From Paraspadella gotoi (taxonomy: Eukaryota > Chaetognatha), in the NCBI GenBank assembly GCA_051294375.1, contig CM119269.1, positions 13,867,166-13,931,165 on the forward strand: a DNA stretch of 64,000 nt. Direction: 5' to 3'. Shown piece after piece: positions 35,276 to 48,210 of the stretch. Position numbers and translations under genes: made by a program. The notes under the pieces are model-generated. The model made no database searches. It was not told the origin of the DNA and was given only the letters and a program-made list of their open reading frames with translations. Each line of letters opens with the position of its first letter. Position 1 is the stretch's first letter.

Positions 35276-35280
<5 letters not shown>
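33155..35280 (+). CDS. Unknown small protein gene, divergent from GT17 (copy A)
   Basis: Proposed exons are 33,155-33,304 (MESFGWKNASRR..., tentative), 34,138-34,216 (GFGKLPQLNSVKASQYDIRP..., tentative), 34,570-34,703 and 35,114-35,280 (both well supported). The product would be about 175 residues. The last two exons read as a compact protein: ESYCPATSLSPAPCFPFEPY, VMECPIIDESRYEKK, PERRPDTQLDILLLSKDITD, PPGAFRIGRTIDSVRTYQDR, ending QPNLG and TGA. Exon 2 ends in phase 1 while exon 3 needs phase 2, so one base is wrong or that exon is misplaced. I do not recognise the family. The gene is divergent from the GT17 gene, whose 5' end lies near 33,023. Confidence 0.5.
34570..34703 (+). CDS. Unknown gene, penultimate exon
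   Basis: The acceptor is CCTTTTTCGCAG before GGAGTCCTAC; the donor is GCGCCCAAAG then GTAGAG. The frame encodes ESYCPATSLSP, then FPFEPYVMECPIIDESRYE and KKPPRPPCAPK. It ends in phase 1, and the next exon supplies AG to complete Glu. It is aromatic- and cysteine-bearing and clearly unlike the repeat translations around it. Confidence 0.6.
34704..35113 (+). repeat. Intron with degenerate AAGGTTAGGGT / GTTAAGG repeats
   Basis: Motifs such as CAAGGTTAGGG, GAGGTTAGGGTG and TTAAGGTT recur through this 410-nt intron. They resemble its own donor region (CAAAGGTAGAG). The similarity is weaker than in the two GT17 introns. Confidence 0.4.
35114..35280 (+). CDS. Unknown gene, last exon
   Basis: The acceptor is TTAAATACAG before AGTTGATCC; the stop TGA is at 35,278-35,280. 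It encodes ELIPERRPDTQLDILLLSKD, ITDPCDPPGAFRIGRTID and SVRTYQDRQSAPQPNLG. Phase agrees with the previous exon. Confidence 0.6.
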
Positions 35281-35306
<26 letters not shown>

Positions 35307-35597
35307 AGTTGGGGGAGAATGTGGGGAGAAAGCAGACTGTGGAGGAGAGACGAGGCAGTGGCGTTGCTAAAGACTGTGGAATATCGGCGGTGGTTTGTGG
35401 ACTGTTGATATATTTTCGTGAAATTTTTGGAAAAGGAACGATTGCGTCAAACTGGAAATGCTTCGTCAATAATCGGAGAATCACTCGGGTTTTTTTTTTC
35501 AAAATCTGGATTTACAACGAAGAAGGATTTAGATTCTAAATTTAGAATTCGATTTTTAAAACGATCCAAATCGAATGTATTTTTTTTTGTATGTGTA

Positions 35598-35603
35598 AAT
35601 AAA
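35598..35603 (+). terminator. Candidate poly-A signal of the unknown gene
   Basis: AATAAA about 320 nt after the stop codon, in an AT-rich region ending with TTAGATCATTAAGC. Confidence 0.45.
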
Positions 35604-35769
35604 TTAGTAGTAATATTAACAAAATTGTTTTAGATCATTAAGCATCTTCATTTTTTAGATTATTTATCTTTGTCGTCTTTGTGGTAATCGTTATGGTTCT
35701 TTGACTAATCTGTTGTTCTCGTTCGTTTGACCAAAAAGAAAGGCCTACTTTCTACTCTCCAAAGAAATT

Positions 35770-35889
<120 letters not shown>

Positions 35890-36756
35890 TCTCTGCCAAG
35901 AATCACGGTCAAATGCGCAAAATCATTTGGGCTGAGAACTTTTGACTGATGAAAGTGTCTCCTTTTTTCCCCTTATCTTATCATCGGATATATTTGCCAT
36001 AGACTTGTTCGTTAGTTTTGTTAGTTCAGTTGGTTAAACTTTTTTTGTTCATTCTCATCGAGTTCCTCACCAGTCTTTCTCTGTTCAGCTTCATCCCTTT
36101 TTTTCCTCCTTTCTTTTTTCCTTCCTCTCATATTCTCTTTCTTCCACTTCCTCCTTCTCTCTCTCTTAATTTTCCTCTCTACTACCTCCTCTTCCTCCCT
36201 CCCCTCTCTCTGTTTTTTTTAATCATCTCCTCGATCCTTTTCCTACTTTTCCTCGTTCCTCCTCCCCTTCTTCCTCTCCCCTTCTCCTCCTCCTCCTCCT
36301 CCTCCTCCTCTTCCTCCTCTCTACTGGCGCCGCTTTTGACGTTCGTCGATTTTCTCTTTATTGTTTTTCTTATGAGAAAAGATGATCTTTGGGATCGAGC
36401 GGCGTCGCGCTTCGAAACCGGCGTCGCGCTTCGAAACCGGCGTCGTTGTCTCCATCCGGCGCCGCGTTCTTCGTTTGGCGCCGAGATTCAGAGACGGCGC
36501 CATTCTCACGATCTCCCTTTTTTTTACATTTNNNNNNNNNNNNNNNNNNNNNNNNNNNNNNNNNNNNNNNNNNNNNNNNNNNNNNNNNNNNNNNNNNNNN
36601 NNNNNNNNNNNNNNNNNNNNNNNNNNNNNNNNNNNNNNNNNNNNNNNNNNNNNNNNNNNNNNNNNNNNNNNNNNNNNNNNNNNNNNNNNNNNNNNNNNNN
36701 NNNNNNNNNNNNNNNNNNNNNNNNNNCCCCAAGTGGGCGTGTCTTTCCACGCCCAG

Positions 36757-36861
36757 GCGTCGCTGTCGCCCCTCGGGAATTCTGTCTCCAAACTCATCAA
36801 GAAGGAAAAGAGAGAAGAGGACGTCTCGTCTCGTCTCTATCACGTGATCAACGACGTCTAA
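36757..36861 (+). CDS. Possible terminal coding exon after a gap
   Basis: Following an N run (36,532-36,726), GTCTTTCCACGCCCAG forms a good acceptor. The next 35 codons read ASLSPLGNSVSKLIKKEKRE, then EDVSSRLYHVINDV and TAA. The equivalent place in copies B and C also ends KLIKKE...EE...YHSLIN..., with a stop at the same position but a different middle. No family was recognised and upstream exons are lost in gaps and low-complexity sequence. Confidence 0.25.
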   Translation, partial: ASLSPLGNSVSKLIKKEKREEDVSSRLYHVINDV

Positions 36862-36895
36862 TCACGTGATCAACGACGTCTAATCACGTGATCGA
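36841..36895. promoter_or_regulatory. Three CACGTG E-boxes in a 22-nt tandem repeat
   Basis: CACGTG occurs at 36,841, 36,863 and 36,885, each followed by ATC. The units are separated by ACGACGTCTAAT, which contains the palindrome GACGTC. Degenerate CGTGATC motifs continue to about 37,150. TCACGTGA-type palindromes are bHLH-ZIP sites, but simple repetition is an equally good explanation. Confidence 0.35.
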
Positions 36896-38252
36896 CTCCG
36901 CTTTATTACTGGATCTCCTTTGCCTAAAATCACTCTTATTCACGTCATCACAACCTTTTGATAATGATATCTAAACCGCGTGAATTTCTTCGCTTGTTCA
37001 CGAAATCGTAACCGTTGAATCGTGTGATCTTCTTCCTTTGTTCACGCGATCCATCACGTTATCGCGTTATAGTTTTCGCTCAATCGCGTGACCTCTTCTC
37101 GGTGAAAATGTGAGCGTCGTTGCTTAATCTCGTAAATGTGATCGCGTAATCAANNNNNNNNNNNNNNNNNNNNNNNNNNNNNNNNNNNNNNNNNNNNNNN
37201 NNNNNNNNNNNNNNNNNNNNNNNNNNNNNNNNNNNNNNNNNNNNNNNNNNNNNNNNNNNNNNNNNNNNNNNNNNNNNNNNNNNNNNNNNNNNNNNNNNNN
37301 NNNNNNNNNNNNNNNNNNNNNNNNNNNNNNNNNNNNNNNNNNNNNNNNNNNNNNNNNNNNNNNNNNNNNNNNNNNNNNNNNNNNNNNAGAGTTATTACAG
37401 TTTATCCTGTATACTTGTTACCCACACGACTTAAAACCACAACCAAGACGAACCACATCGCTTCTTCCACAACCGACGCCATAATTNNNNNNNNNNNNNN
37501 NNNNNNNNNNNNNNNNNNNNNNNNNNNNNNNNNNNNNNNNNNNNNNNNNNNNNNNNNNNNNNNNNNNNNNNNNNNNNNNNNNNNNNNNNNNNNNNNNNNN
37601 NNNNNNNNNNNNNNNNNNNNNNNNNNNGCTTTTTTCTTCTTCTTTCTTCTTTCCTCTTCTCTTTCCTTTCCTCCATTTTCCTCTTCTCTTTCCTTTCTTC
37701 CGTTTTCCTCTTCCTCATTTTCTTTCCTCCGCTTTTTTTTTCATTTTCTAGTTTTAGAATAATTTTTTTAGAGGTTTACCAATTTGTATTTTTTATAAAG
37801 TCCTCTTCTAATTATTCCTACTATACAAATTATTAACCATTGGTGTTTGAGCAGCTAGCTATTAAGCTAGCTGCTCAATTTGCTTTCACGCACTTACTTT
37901 TCTACATTTCTGCTAAAAAAAAAAAAAATCAGTATTTAAAATTAAAATCGACATCGAAATCTTACTCATTTGGAAAACACTTCAAGATTACAGCCTTTGC
38001 TTTTACAAGTACGCCAATAAAAACAAACAGTGCAGTTACAAAACAAAAGTCCAAGAACAATGGTTATGTGCAGTCTGTTCAGCTGCAGTTGATTGTTCGG
38101 GCATTACCAATGGCAACCGAACGGGCGACGGGCGAGTGGACCGGACGATGGGTCGGGGGACGACCGCTGTACAAATCGCCATCCTGTAACCAGGAGTGAT
38201 TTGGCATTGTCATCACGAGAACCGATTNNNNNNNNNNNNNNNNNNNNNNNNN

Positions 38253-39391
38253 CTCACTCGGCGGCGTCGTCTGTAGACGTACTGAAGGTGGCCATCCGAG
38301 GCGGCCGACGGTTCAGCGTGTCCCTTCAGTCTTTTCCAGAAGAATCCGTACATGTTCCACCTGAGAAAAGACAAAAATAGAAAAGACTGTTTGGCTCGGT
38401 GGGTTCCATTTTTTTCTGATCTTCAACTATTTACCAGTAACGTAACAGGTAATTCTACCGTCATCATTTTTCCTACTTTATCAACCCTTCCCCCCTTACC
38501 CTGAACCAAATTATAGCGGTGCTCCTTGACTCACTGGGCAAATAGTCAAATCTTTTTGTCAACCTATTTGTTAGCAATTTTTTTCTTGTTCAATCTTCTA
38601 TTCAACCTACCCTGTTTTAAAGTATCGCAGCTTAGAACGGCATTTCACTTTAACAATAGGTTTTATACCTATCCTACCAGCTAACGGCATGTAACCATAT
38701 ATTTTTCCCACCCACCCTATACCAATCGCGACTTAAACAGTATTGCTCGGTAAAACACTTTCAATTTACCCATATGGTATCACGTTTGATGAGAATTTTT
38801 AGGTTAATCTCATTCCTGCAACATCTGTACCATTATTCGCAACTTGAAACGCATGGGTCTGTTAATTTCATTCCCGCGCACCCTGTACCTGTATCCAGCT
38901 TGAATGAAGCTTTCCGTCAATGTTTTTTCGTCGACCCAATACCAGTAACACGGTTTTTACTGCCCCACTCTACGCGGAATCGCAGCTTAAGTCTGTCTTT
39001 GACCAACTGTTCCGGCCCACCTGTACCACATCACGTTGTTCTGCCTCACCTGTACCGGAATCTCAGCCGAAAGGCACTTTATAATCATACTGTTCTTCGA
39101 AACCCTTACCGGTATTCAGCTTGAACCGGCTCCGGGATCCGTCGTATTCTTTGAGAAAAACGCGATGGTCTCCTTCCCCCGCTCGGGATCTCGTCGGCGT
39201 CGCTGACCAGGAAGAGACTCGTCCGGACGCGTCCTTCATAAGCCTCTTCGCCGACCTCCCACGCCATGAAAGCTCATGTATTCGACGGCGATCCACCCGT
39301 TGTCTCGTCCACCGGTGGAGGGAAGGCGGTCTTTTGGGGGGGAAGGGCGTGGTGTGGCAGTCTCTCTCTCTCTCTTCTCTCCTCTCTCTCT

Positions 39392-39450
<59 letters not shown>

Positions 39451-42073
39451 AGCAGGTTTAAAACCGACCTTATGACCCTCTAACTCTCCGTCTCATTCGC
39501 CCGATATCCCACTCCGCTCCCCATCCCCCCAAAAACCTGCATCCACGTGAGGATCTTTCCGACGAGGGTGGAGAATCCTCCCCTCCTCCTCATCTCCGTG
39601 AGGATCTCAGAGGCTTCCGAGGCTCCGTAGTTGTGAGAAGGTTGGACCTCGGCGAGGGACGAAGAACATCGACGGACCTCGTTGGGCTTCGCGGAGGCGA
39701 ATCTCGGTCAGGGTCGAACTCCGTGGTTGACGTCACGCGTAGATGATCCGACGATACGCAGGGACGCGCAGGAGAACGGGGCGCGGATCAGCGCGAAGTG
39801 GAGGCGGCGGGGACGCCCGCAGTCGAGGCCGAGAAGCCGGGGAGGCAGTTGCAGACGCGTGTAGGGATAGGGGGTCTGAGAAAGTTGGAGAGTGAAGATG
39901 GAGTAAGAGAAAAATGGTAATATACCATCTAGGATAAAGTATATCACATTTTTTTATTAGAAGGACACATCTACTCAAAACTTGTTTGATTTTGAAAAAA
40001 ATTAGGAATATTTCCCAATCTAATTACTAAAATATTTTATATTATTTATACTATATTTTTTACTGTTTTGTTATTTTTTATTGAATAAATAAATTTTCAC
40101 AATTAATGTGATATACTTTTTTCCTAAATAGTAATGGAATAAATGGTATGAAATGGAAAGTGTAAACGAAATGGAAATTGTAATGAAATGGTATTGAATG
40201 GAAATGAAATGGAAAGAGAAGGGAAAAGTAAGGGAAAGTAATAGGATTAAAAGTGAACGCGTAAAAGGGAAAAGGGTAAAAAGGGTTAAAAGGGTTTAAA
40301 AGGGTTGATTGGACGAGAGGGAAATATATTTTTTGTTACGGTTTTATTTTAAATTTTTGTTTAATTTTAACTTTAATGCATGAAACATTTCTTCAACTAT
40401 TAAATAAAATTAAAGTTAAGTGTCGAAAAACTTTATAAAACCAACCTGCTAGAATTAAGCTCCGTCTTGGTTTTCTCTGCCCTTACTCTCGCGGGATCAA
40501 GGCTGTAATTCTTCGGTTGAGATTCGAGACTCCGTCCTGCTTTTTTCAGTCCCTGCCGCCGCTGCCCCTGCCGCCACGCTCCTGTCGCTCCACCGCTTCT
40601 TCAATTCTTTTCCCGCCGCCCTCGCCGCTTCCGTCACCCCCGCCGCCGCCTCCTGCGACCCCGATCACGCCCTTCGTCCACCCCCGCGCCCGTCCTTAGC
40701 CTCTCGCACCACCGGCTCCGCTTACGACTCCGTCCACGGAAACCGTGACGTTCTCCTCGAAAGTCTTTAAAGTTAGACGGCGTCTTCGTCTGGCCGAAGA
40801 AGAAGGCGCCGAAAGGGGCGTGGCCCGCGCGTTGGCGGCGACGAAGCACGGCGTGGCGGAGAAGGCGGCGTCATCGGCCGGCGAAAGGGGCGGAAGCGAC
40901 GCCGGGTTTAGCGGAGAGGACGGGTTCGGAGGCGCGCGCGGAATCGGAAGCGGCCGTTCGTTTCCATTCCGGCGACGCAAGAACGGCGAATCCGTGTCGT
41001 CCTCTTCTTCCTCTCCTTCTGTTGATGGTGTATTGTGTCGTCTTCGTCGTCCCCGTCGTCGTTCGCTCTCGTGGTTAGCTGGAAAGGTGGGGGGGCAATA
41101 GAAGGAAGGAAGGAAGAGGAAGGAAGGATAGGAAGGAAGGAAGGAAGGAAGGAAGGAGGAAGGAAGGGAAGGAAGAGAAGGAAGGAAGAAAAGGAGGAAA
41201 AGAAGAAGAAAGAAAGAAAGGAAAAATGAGAGAAGATCGAGCTTTTACCCCAGATCTTTTCGCTGACCAAAATATAACGGACCTAAAATTAGTTTTTGAC
41301 CACTTTCTTTTACTTCTTTCAATCACATTTTTTCTTTGGACCATTTTCCTCACTTTTCTAATCATTTACTGACCATTTCTTTAACCTTACCCACTGACCC
41401 TTGTCCCTGACAAAATTGACCATTTTTCACGGAGTTTCCTCTGACTTTTTTCAACTGACCTGCCTTCTCGTGACCATTTCACTGACCTCTCTACTGACTT
41501 TTCTCCACTGACATTTCCTAGCTGACATTCCATTAAAATTTCCCACAGGACCTTTTTCTTATGACTTTTCTCAATAACCGTTCACTACCTTTTCCACTGA
41601 CCTTTGACCTCTCGCATCATATCCCATCTCTTGTGCGGACGACAGACGAGATTGAGGCATCGCGATTTGACGCCGATGAAGAAGAATCCCGAGGGTGGAG
41701 AGTCGTCTCGTGTGCATGAACTGTAATCGAAAACAATCATTAAATCAATCATTTATTTAATCAATCAATCAATCAATCAATTTAATCATTAATGAATCGT
41801 CAATAAATTCATTCACCTGATCATTAAATCAGTTATTAAATCAATCTTTCAATATTAAAAATCATCAATCTTTCAATCTTCCAACATTTCAATTAATCAT
41901 TTCTAGCAATCAATCATCTTCATTCAACATTAATTCAATCATTCGGTATCATTGCTTCGATTTAAACACTAATCTTATCTTCGTGAGCGTTCACCTTGGT
42001 CGGTCATGTTCCAAGCTTAGCCTCATTCGTTTCAGCGGAAGTTTCGTTCCATTTCGACGCGAGGATTTATGAT
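38253..42073 (-). pseudogene. MGAT3-like: GT17 gene copy B, frame-broken and 3'-truncated
   Basis: Exon positions by comparison with A: E6 part 38,360-38,253; E5 39,330-39,110; E4 39,875-39,537; E3 41,078-40,446; E2 41,720-41,602; E1 42,073-41,995. Exon 7 is absent because the segment stops at a 25-N join. Frames are broken by many small indels, yet splice sites remain. Exon 5 keeps the acceptor that copy A lacks (CCAAAAG before ACCGCC). The breakage looks like read error, not evolutionary decay. Confidence 0.85.
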
Positions 42074-43722
42074 CTACAAGGTATTAGTAATATTAAGTAT
42101 AAAATGTTTCTATCGTGTGATTAATCAAGTTCTTTAAAACGAAAAGTACATACAAATAAAAAATGATTTTTTTGTTATTACTTGATGACTACGATATTGT
42201 ATTTCTGTGAATTGATATCTGAAACATACATATCTGTGAACTTGTGATAATAAAAGCTCGACGAATAGTTAAGCTGTAATGACTTTATCCTCTTTAAGAA
42301 GACATTAATTGAATAATATGGATTTACAAAATTTGGGGGAAATGAACGTGACTAAAAACCCGTTTTATAAGACAAAACAACTGTTGTTGATATGGATAGC
42401 GGAACCTTTCCCTCCCTTAAGAAAATACAAAACATTATATTCTCAGTATAAATTTTTGAAATATATTTTTATGTTATGCTGGAAACTTATTTCACTGCTT
42501 AATATTTTTACCCGCCGTCGGGCAAAATGTACTTTGCGACTTGCACTTCTTCTTAATTTGATCAATTTGCACTCAGTTGACTAGTTACCACCTGGAAAAG
42601 AAAAAAAATATTATTTACGTCGTTTTGCGTTTTGTTTTTTTTTTCACGCTGTCAAAGTCATATATGGCATTATTACTATATTTGTCGAATTAAAACGATT
42701 ATTCACCAGATTGCCATAAAAAAGAGAATGGAATCTTTGAGGGAAGAACGCATTCACGTACGAAGTATCACGTGACAGCAGCCACTTCAGTGGCCTCAGG
42801 GAAACCGCAGCGTCAGCGGGTGACGCGGCGACGGGCGCGGACAGAAGATGCTACTCGCGTGCGATGAAGACTTGCACAGTGAGGGGAGTGAGAAACAAAA
42901 AGGTGCAAGCAGATGAAAAAGAAAAGGATAGATGCCTTTTTGATATCTTTTCTAATTTTCAACAAAAAAAATTCCAATCGATTCATTCGAAAAAATAGAA
43001 AAAAAAAATTAAGTAAAGAATAATAACATACAATGAATATTTTTGTTTTTGTGTATTTTTTGTTTTATAATCGAGATTGTTTTTGCTAAGAAAAACTTTC
43101 AACGTTAATTATGATAAACATGTTATAAATTTGTTTAAAACAAATTTGGAAAATTTCACCCATTTCCACCTTTAAAATATTAAATAAATAAATGAAAATA
43201 AATGAATTCTTTTAAGCATTTTATCCCGCCCTTTTAACTTATAGCTTGCAGTTTTAAAACTTGACATTTAAATTTATATCTCTTCAAGTTTTGAAGTTCA
43301 ATCGCAAAAGGATAATTCTTCTATGCTCCTTTGTTAAATAAGAGCGTTTTTTCAGAATATTGTGTGACACTACGACCGATTCTGGCAACCATACTTGAAT
43401 TGAGTCTTCTGTTTAAATGATTATGTCTCAAAATGCGTTATTGATTCATTCGTCGAATTATTCTTAAATTTTTTGATGAAATCTTCAGCTTAAAAAGAAG
43501 TTTTAAGAAATTTAAATCACTTTATAGATATCGCTCGTAAAATTTTTAAATTGACATAAATTAATAAAGTTTGGAATAAAATGACTAAAATGGTGAGAAA
43601 CCGGGATTTTGATATCTTCCGTTCACACCGCGGTATTAAAGTCTATCAAGTAAATCCGGATACATTAATTAACCTGCATAATAAATAAATGAGACCTGTT
43701 ATTAAAATATACTCTTTGACAG

Positions 43723-44881
43723 GTTTGGAAAGTACCAAGCTTGAACAGGTCGTGAAGGCCCTCGCAATACGACATCAGACCATCCGTCAGATAGCAAACT
43801 TGGGGTTTCGTCAGAGTGATTTCGTAGATCTTTTAAATGTTAATAATCGATAGAGTATCTACTGATTTGCGTATTTGATCGATTTGATTCGATTAGATTG
43901 AGTGATGTGATCCTGTCTTTATTATCCTAAAATCAATAGGCTTACTAGCAATGAAAAAGCGCAATGGGCCTGCCGAAGAACGATACAAAACGATTAACAT
44001 TGGCAACTGTCCACTTACAGGCAATTTAATACAAATGAAAAAAATCACTGTACTGAAATAATACAAATTAATAATATTTACTCGATGTTGAATTAAACTT
44101 ATTAAGCTTCTCCGACCCCTGCCGGTCAAATTCACGGTTCTCGCCCCCCTTATTTCGACAGGGAGTCCTACTGCCTCCGCGACGCTTCCCCTTCTCCCCG
44201 CCCGTTGCTGTTCCCTTCGAAGCCTTACGTCATGCATGTCCATCATCGACGGAGAGCGATACGATGAAGAAGCCGCCGAGGGGACCGCCTTGCGCGCCCA
44301 ATAGGTAGAAGAGATGGGATGTGGGGACAGAGATTGACCTTATGGGCTTGTTAGAAGTGGTCACTGCGTCAAGGTTAGGTCTCAGAGGTTAGTGTTAAGT
44401 GTTGCCGACGTTTAGAGAAGTCAGGTTCGTTAAGATTTACGCTTTTTGAGGATAAGGGTGTCAAGGATTTAGGCTTTTTCAGTTACGAGTCAGCGAGTTA
44501 AGTTGACGAGTGTGCGAGTTTAGAGTTTTAAGTTGACTATGCGAGTGCATGGTCAGATCAGTGTGTTAAGGTTAAACGCAAGGTTCGAGCTATAGTTCAG
44601 TGGGTTAAAGGATCGAGACTAGGAGTTAGGCCAGGAGGGAATAGTAATTGATTAGTGGTTCCGAATCGTTACACTCCACAAAACCCATCCCCCCACGACA
44701 ACCCCCTTACAATACAGGTTGATCCCCGAGCGTCGCCCCCGACACCCAACTCGACTCTCTGCTCTCTCGAGGACATCACGGATCCATTCGATCCGCCCGG
44801 CGCCTTCAGGATCGGCGAGGACGATCGCAGCGTCAGACGTATCAGGACCGGCAGGAGCGGCGCAGCCCGAATCTCGGATGA
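43723..44881 (+). pseudogene. Unknown divergent gene, copy B (frame-broken)
   Basis: Counterparts of the copy A exons lie at about 43,723-43,805, 44,162-44,305 and 44,717-44,881. Indels disrupt all of them. Confidence 0.6.
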
Positions 44882-45378
44882 GGAGAGGAGGAAGGAGCGG
44901 AGGAGGAAGAGTGAGGGAGAATGTGGGGAGGAAAGCAACTGTGGAGGAGAGACGAGGCAGTGGCGTTGCTTAAAGACTGTAGGAATATCGGCCGGTGGTT
45001 TGTGGACTGTTGATATATTTTTCGTGAATTTTGGAAAAGGAACGATTGCGTTCAACTGGTAATGCTTCGTATAATCGGAGAATCACTCTGGGTTTTTTTT
45101 TCAAAATCTGGATTGTAGCAACGAAGAAAGGATTATAGATTCTAAATTAGAATTTCGATTTTTTTAAAACGATCCAAATCGAATGTATTTTTTTTGTATG
45201 TGTAATAAATTAGTTAGTAATATAACAAAAATTGTTTTAGATTCATTAGATCTTCATTTTTTAGATTATTTATCTTTGTCGTCTTGTGGTCAATCGTTAT
45301 GGTTCTTTGACTAATCTGTGATTCTCGTTCGTGTTGACCAAAAAGGAAGGGCCTATTCTACTCTCCAAAAGAAATTAG

Positions 45379-45461
<83 letters not shown>

Positions 45462-46159
45462 TCTCTGCCAAGATCACGGGTTTCAAATGCGCAAAATCAT
45501 TTGCTGAGAACTTTGACTGATGATGAAAGTGTCTCACCTTTTTTCCCCTTTCTTATCATTTCGGATATATTTGCCATAGACTGTTCGTAGTTTTGTTTAG
45601 TTTCAGTTGGTTAAACTTTTTTTCATTTCATCGATTTCCTCACCAGTCTTTCCTGTTCAAGCTTCATCCTTTTTTCCTCGCCTTTCCTTTTTTCCTCTCT
45701 CATTCTTTCTCCACCTCCTGTCCTCTCTCTTAATTCCTCTCTACTACCTCCTCTTCCTCCCTTCCCCTCTCTCTGTTTTTTTTAATCATCTTCCCTCGAT
45801 CCTTTTCCTCATTTTCCTCGTTCCTCCTCCTTCTTCCTCTCCCTTCTCCTCCTTCCTCTCCGATCTGGCACTCTCCTCTTCCCTCTCTTACTTGCGTCGC
45901 GTTTTTGACGTTCGTTCGATTTTCTCTTTATTGTTTTATGAGAAAAGATGATCGGAATCGAGCGGCGTCGCGCTTCGAAACCGGCCGTCCGCGCTTCGGA
46001 AACCGGCGTCGTGTCTCCATCCGGACGCCGCCGTTCTTCGTTTGCGCGCGAGATCTCGATACGGCGCCATCTCCGATGCTCCCTTTTTGTTACATTCTTT
46101 TTTTTTATGTTGCCTTCATTTTTTCCCGCGACGGAATAGATTCTCTTTCCAAGCGTTTG

Positions 46160-46196
<37 letters not shown>

Positions 46197-47889
46197 GCTC
46201 TCTCGTCTCTCTCTTCTCTTCTCTCTCTTCTCCCTCCTCCCCCCTCTTCTCCCTCCGTCTCGTCTCTTCTCCCCCTCTTTTCTCCTGCAATCCCCAAATG
46301 GCTCTCCACGGCCAGCCGTCGCTGCGCCCCTCGGGAATTCCTGTCTCACAAAACTCATCAAGAAGGAACAGGAGGCAGAAGAGACGTCTTACGTCTCCGT
46401 CTCTTATCACAGTCTGATCAACCGACGCTAATCACGTGATTCAACCGGTCTTAAATCACGATGGATCGACTCCGCTTATTCCTGAGATCTCCTTTGCCTA
46501 AAATCCACTCTATATCACGGCATCACAAACCTTCTGATACATGATATTCTAAACCGGCGTTCGAATCTTGCTTCCGCTTGTTTCACGATCGTAACCGTTT
46601 AATCGTGTGATCTTCTTCTTTGTTCACGCGATCCATCATCGTCTCATCGCGTATAAGTTTTCGCCTCAAATCGCCCGTGACCTCTTCTCCGGTCTTGAAA
46701 ATGTGAGCGTTCGTTGACTTAATCTCGTAAATGTGATCGCGTAATCACACGTCAATTTTAATCTTTACGGAGAGAAAGAGAGAGAGAGAGGAGACGAGAA
46801 GAGAGAGAGGAGAGGGGGGGAGAGGGGCGAGGGGTAATGAGAGAGAGAGAGAGTAGGAGGACGGAACGAACGACTAGTGAAGCGAGGAGACGAGCAGAGA
46901 CCGATCGACGACGAGGGCAGGGGAAGAAGAGAGCGGGTGAGATGAGAGAGAGAGATATTACAGTTTACCGTATACTGTTACCACACGACTTTAAAAACAC
47001 AACCAAGACGAACGCACATCGCTTCTCCACAACCGACCGCATTAATTTTCCCTTTTTCTCGCCCCCCGGTCGCCCCCCCTCCCCTTTACCCAATCACCGT
47101 CACCTGCTCCTCGTAAATCAGCGCCACCTAAATACTAGTGAGGCCGGTTAACTATGGCAAACCAGGGAATTCGATTGCGCCCTAAAACGCAAAGGCTTTT
47201 TTCTTCTCTTCTTTCCTCTTCCTCTTCCCTTCCTTCCATTTTTCCTCTTCTCTTTCCTTTCTTCCGTTTTCCTCTTCCTCATTCTTCTTCCTCCGCTTTT
47301 TTTTTATTTCTAGTTTTAGAATAACTTTTTTTAGAGTTTTACCAATTTGTATTTTTTATAAGTCTCTTCTAATTATTTCCTACTATACAAATTTATTAAA
47401 CCATTGGTGTTGAGCAGTAGCTATTAAAGCTAGGCTGGACTGCCAATTTGCTTTCACGCACTTATCTCTACATTCTGCTCGTAAAAAAAAAAAATCAGTA
47501 TTTAAAATTAAATCGACATCGAAAATCTTACTCATTTGGAAAACACTTCAAGATTACAGCCTTTGCTTTTACAAGTACGCCAATAAAAACAAACAGTTTG
47601 CAGTACAAAACAAAGTCCAAGACAATGTTTATGTGCAGCTGTTTCCACTGCAGTTGATTGTTCGGAGATTACCAATGGCAACCGAACGGGCGACGGGCAG
47701 AGTGCGACCCGGACGATGGGTCGGGGACGACCCGCTGTATCCGAAATCGCCATCCTGTAACCAAGGGAGTGATTTGGCCATGTCATCACAGAGAAACCGA
47801 TTGAAGATTACTCTGAAATGGGGAGAGAGAGAGAAGAAGAGGGACGAGTGGAGATAAGAGAGAGAAGAATAGAGAGGAGAGAGATGAAA

Positions 47890-47933
<44 letters not shown>

Positions 47934-48210
47934 GGAGAGTGCCTCGGCGACAGCGATGGAACACCGACCGCCCGTCTCTCCTCTTTTCTCCCTTCTCTAC
48001 GCGGAGAGAGCGATGGAACCGCAACGCTCGAGTTCCATCGCTGTCGCCGAAAGCTTTTAGTCGGTTCCATTTGTTTTGACAACCAAAACGAGGGGAGGAG
48101 GGGGAAGAATTAATGCCAGCCACCGAAAGCGGGGCGAGAGGCGAGGCTCAGTCACCCTCAGATTTCTTGAAATAACATCAACACCNNNNNNNNNNNNNNN
48201 NNNNNNNNNN

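Larger units (their letters stand above)
38253..48185. repeat. Repeated locus, copy B
   Basis: Starts inside GT17 exon 6, after a 25-N join, at CTCACTCGGCGGCGTCGTC. It is collinear with copy A but differs by single-base and short indels every few tens of bases, which destroy every exon frame. It is identical to copy C, at a constant offset of 9,958, as far as about 47,930. Most likely uncorrected long-read sequence of the same locus. Confidence 0.92.
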
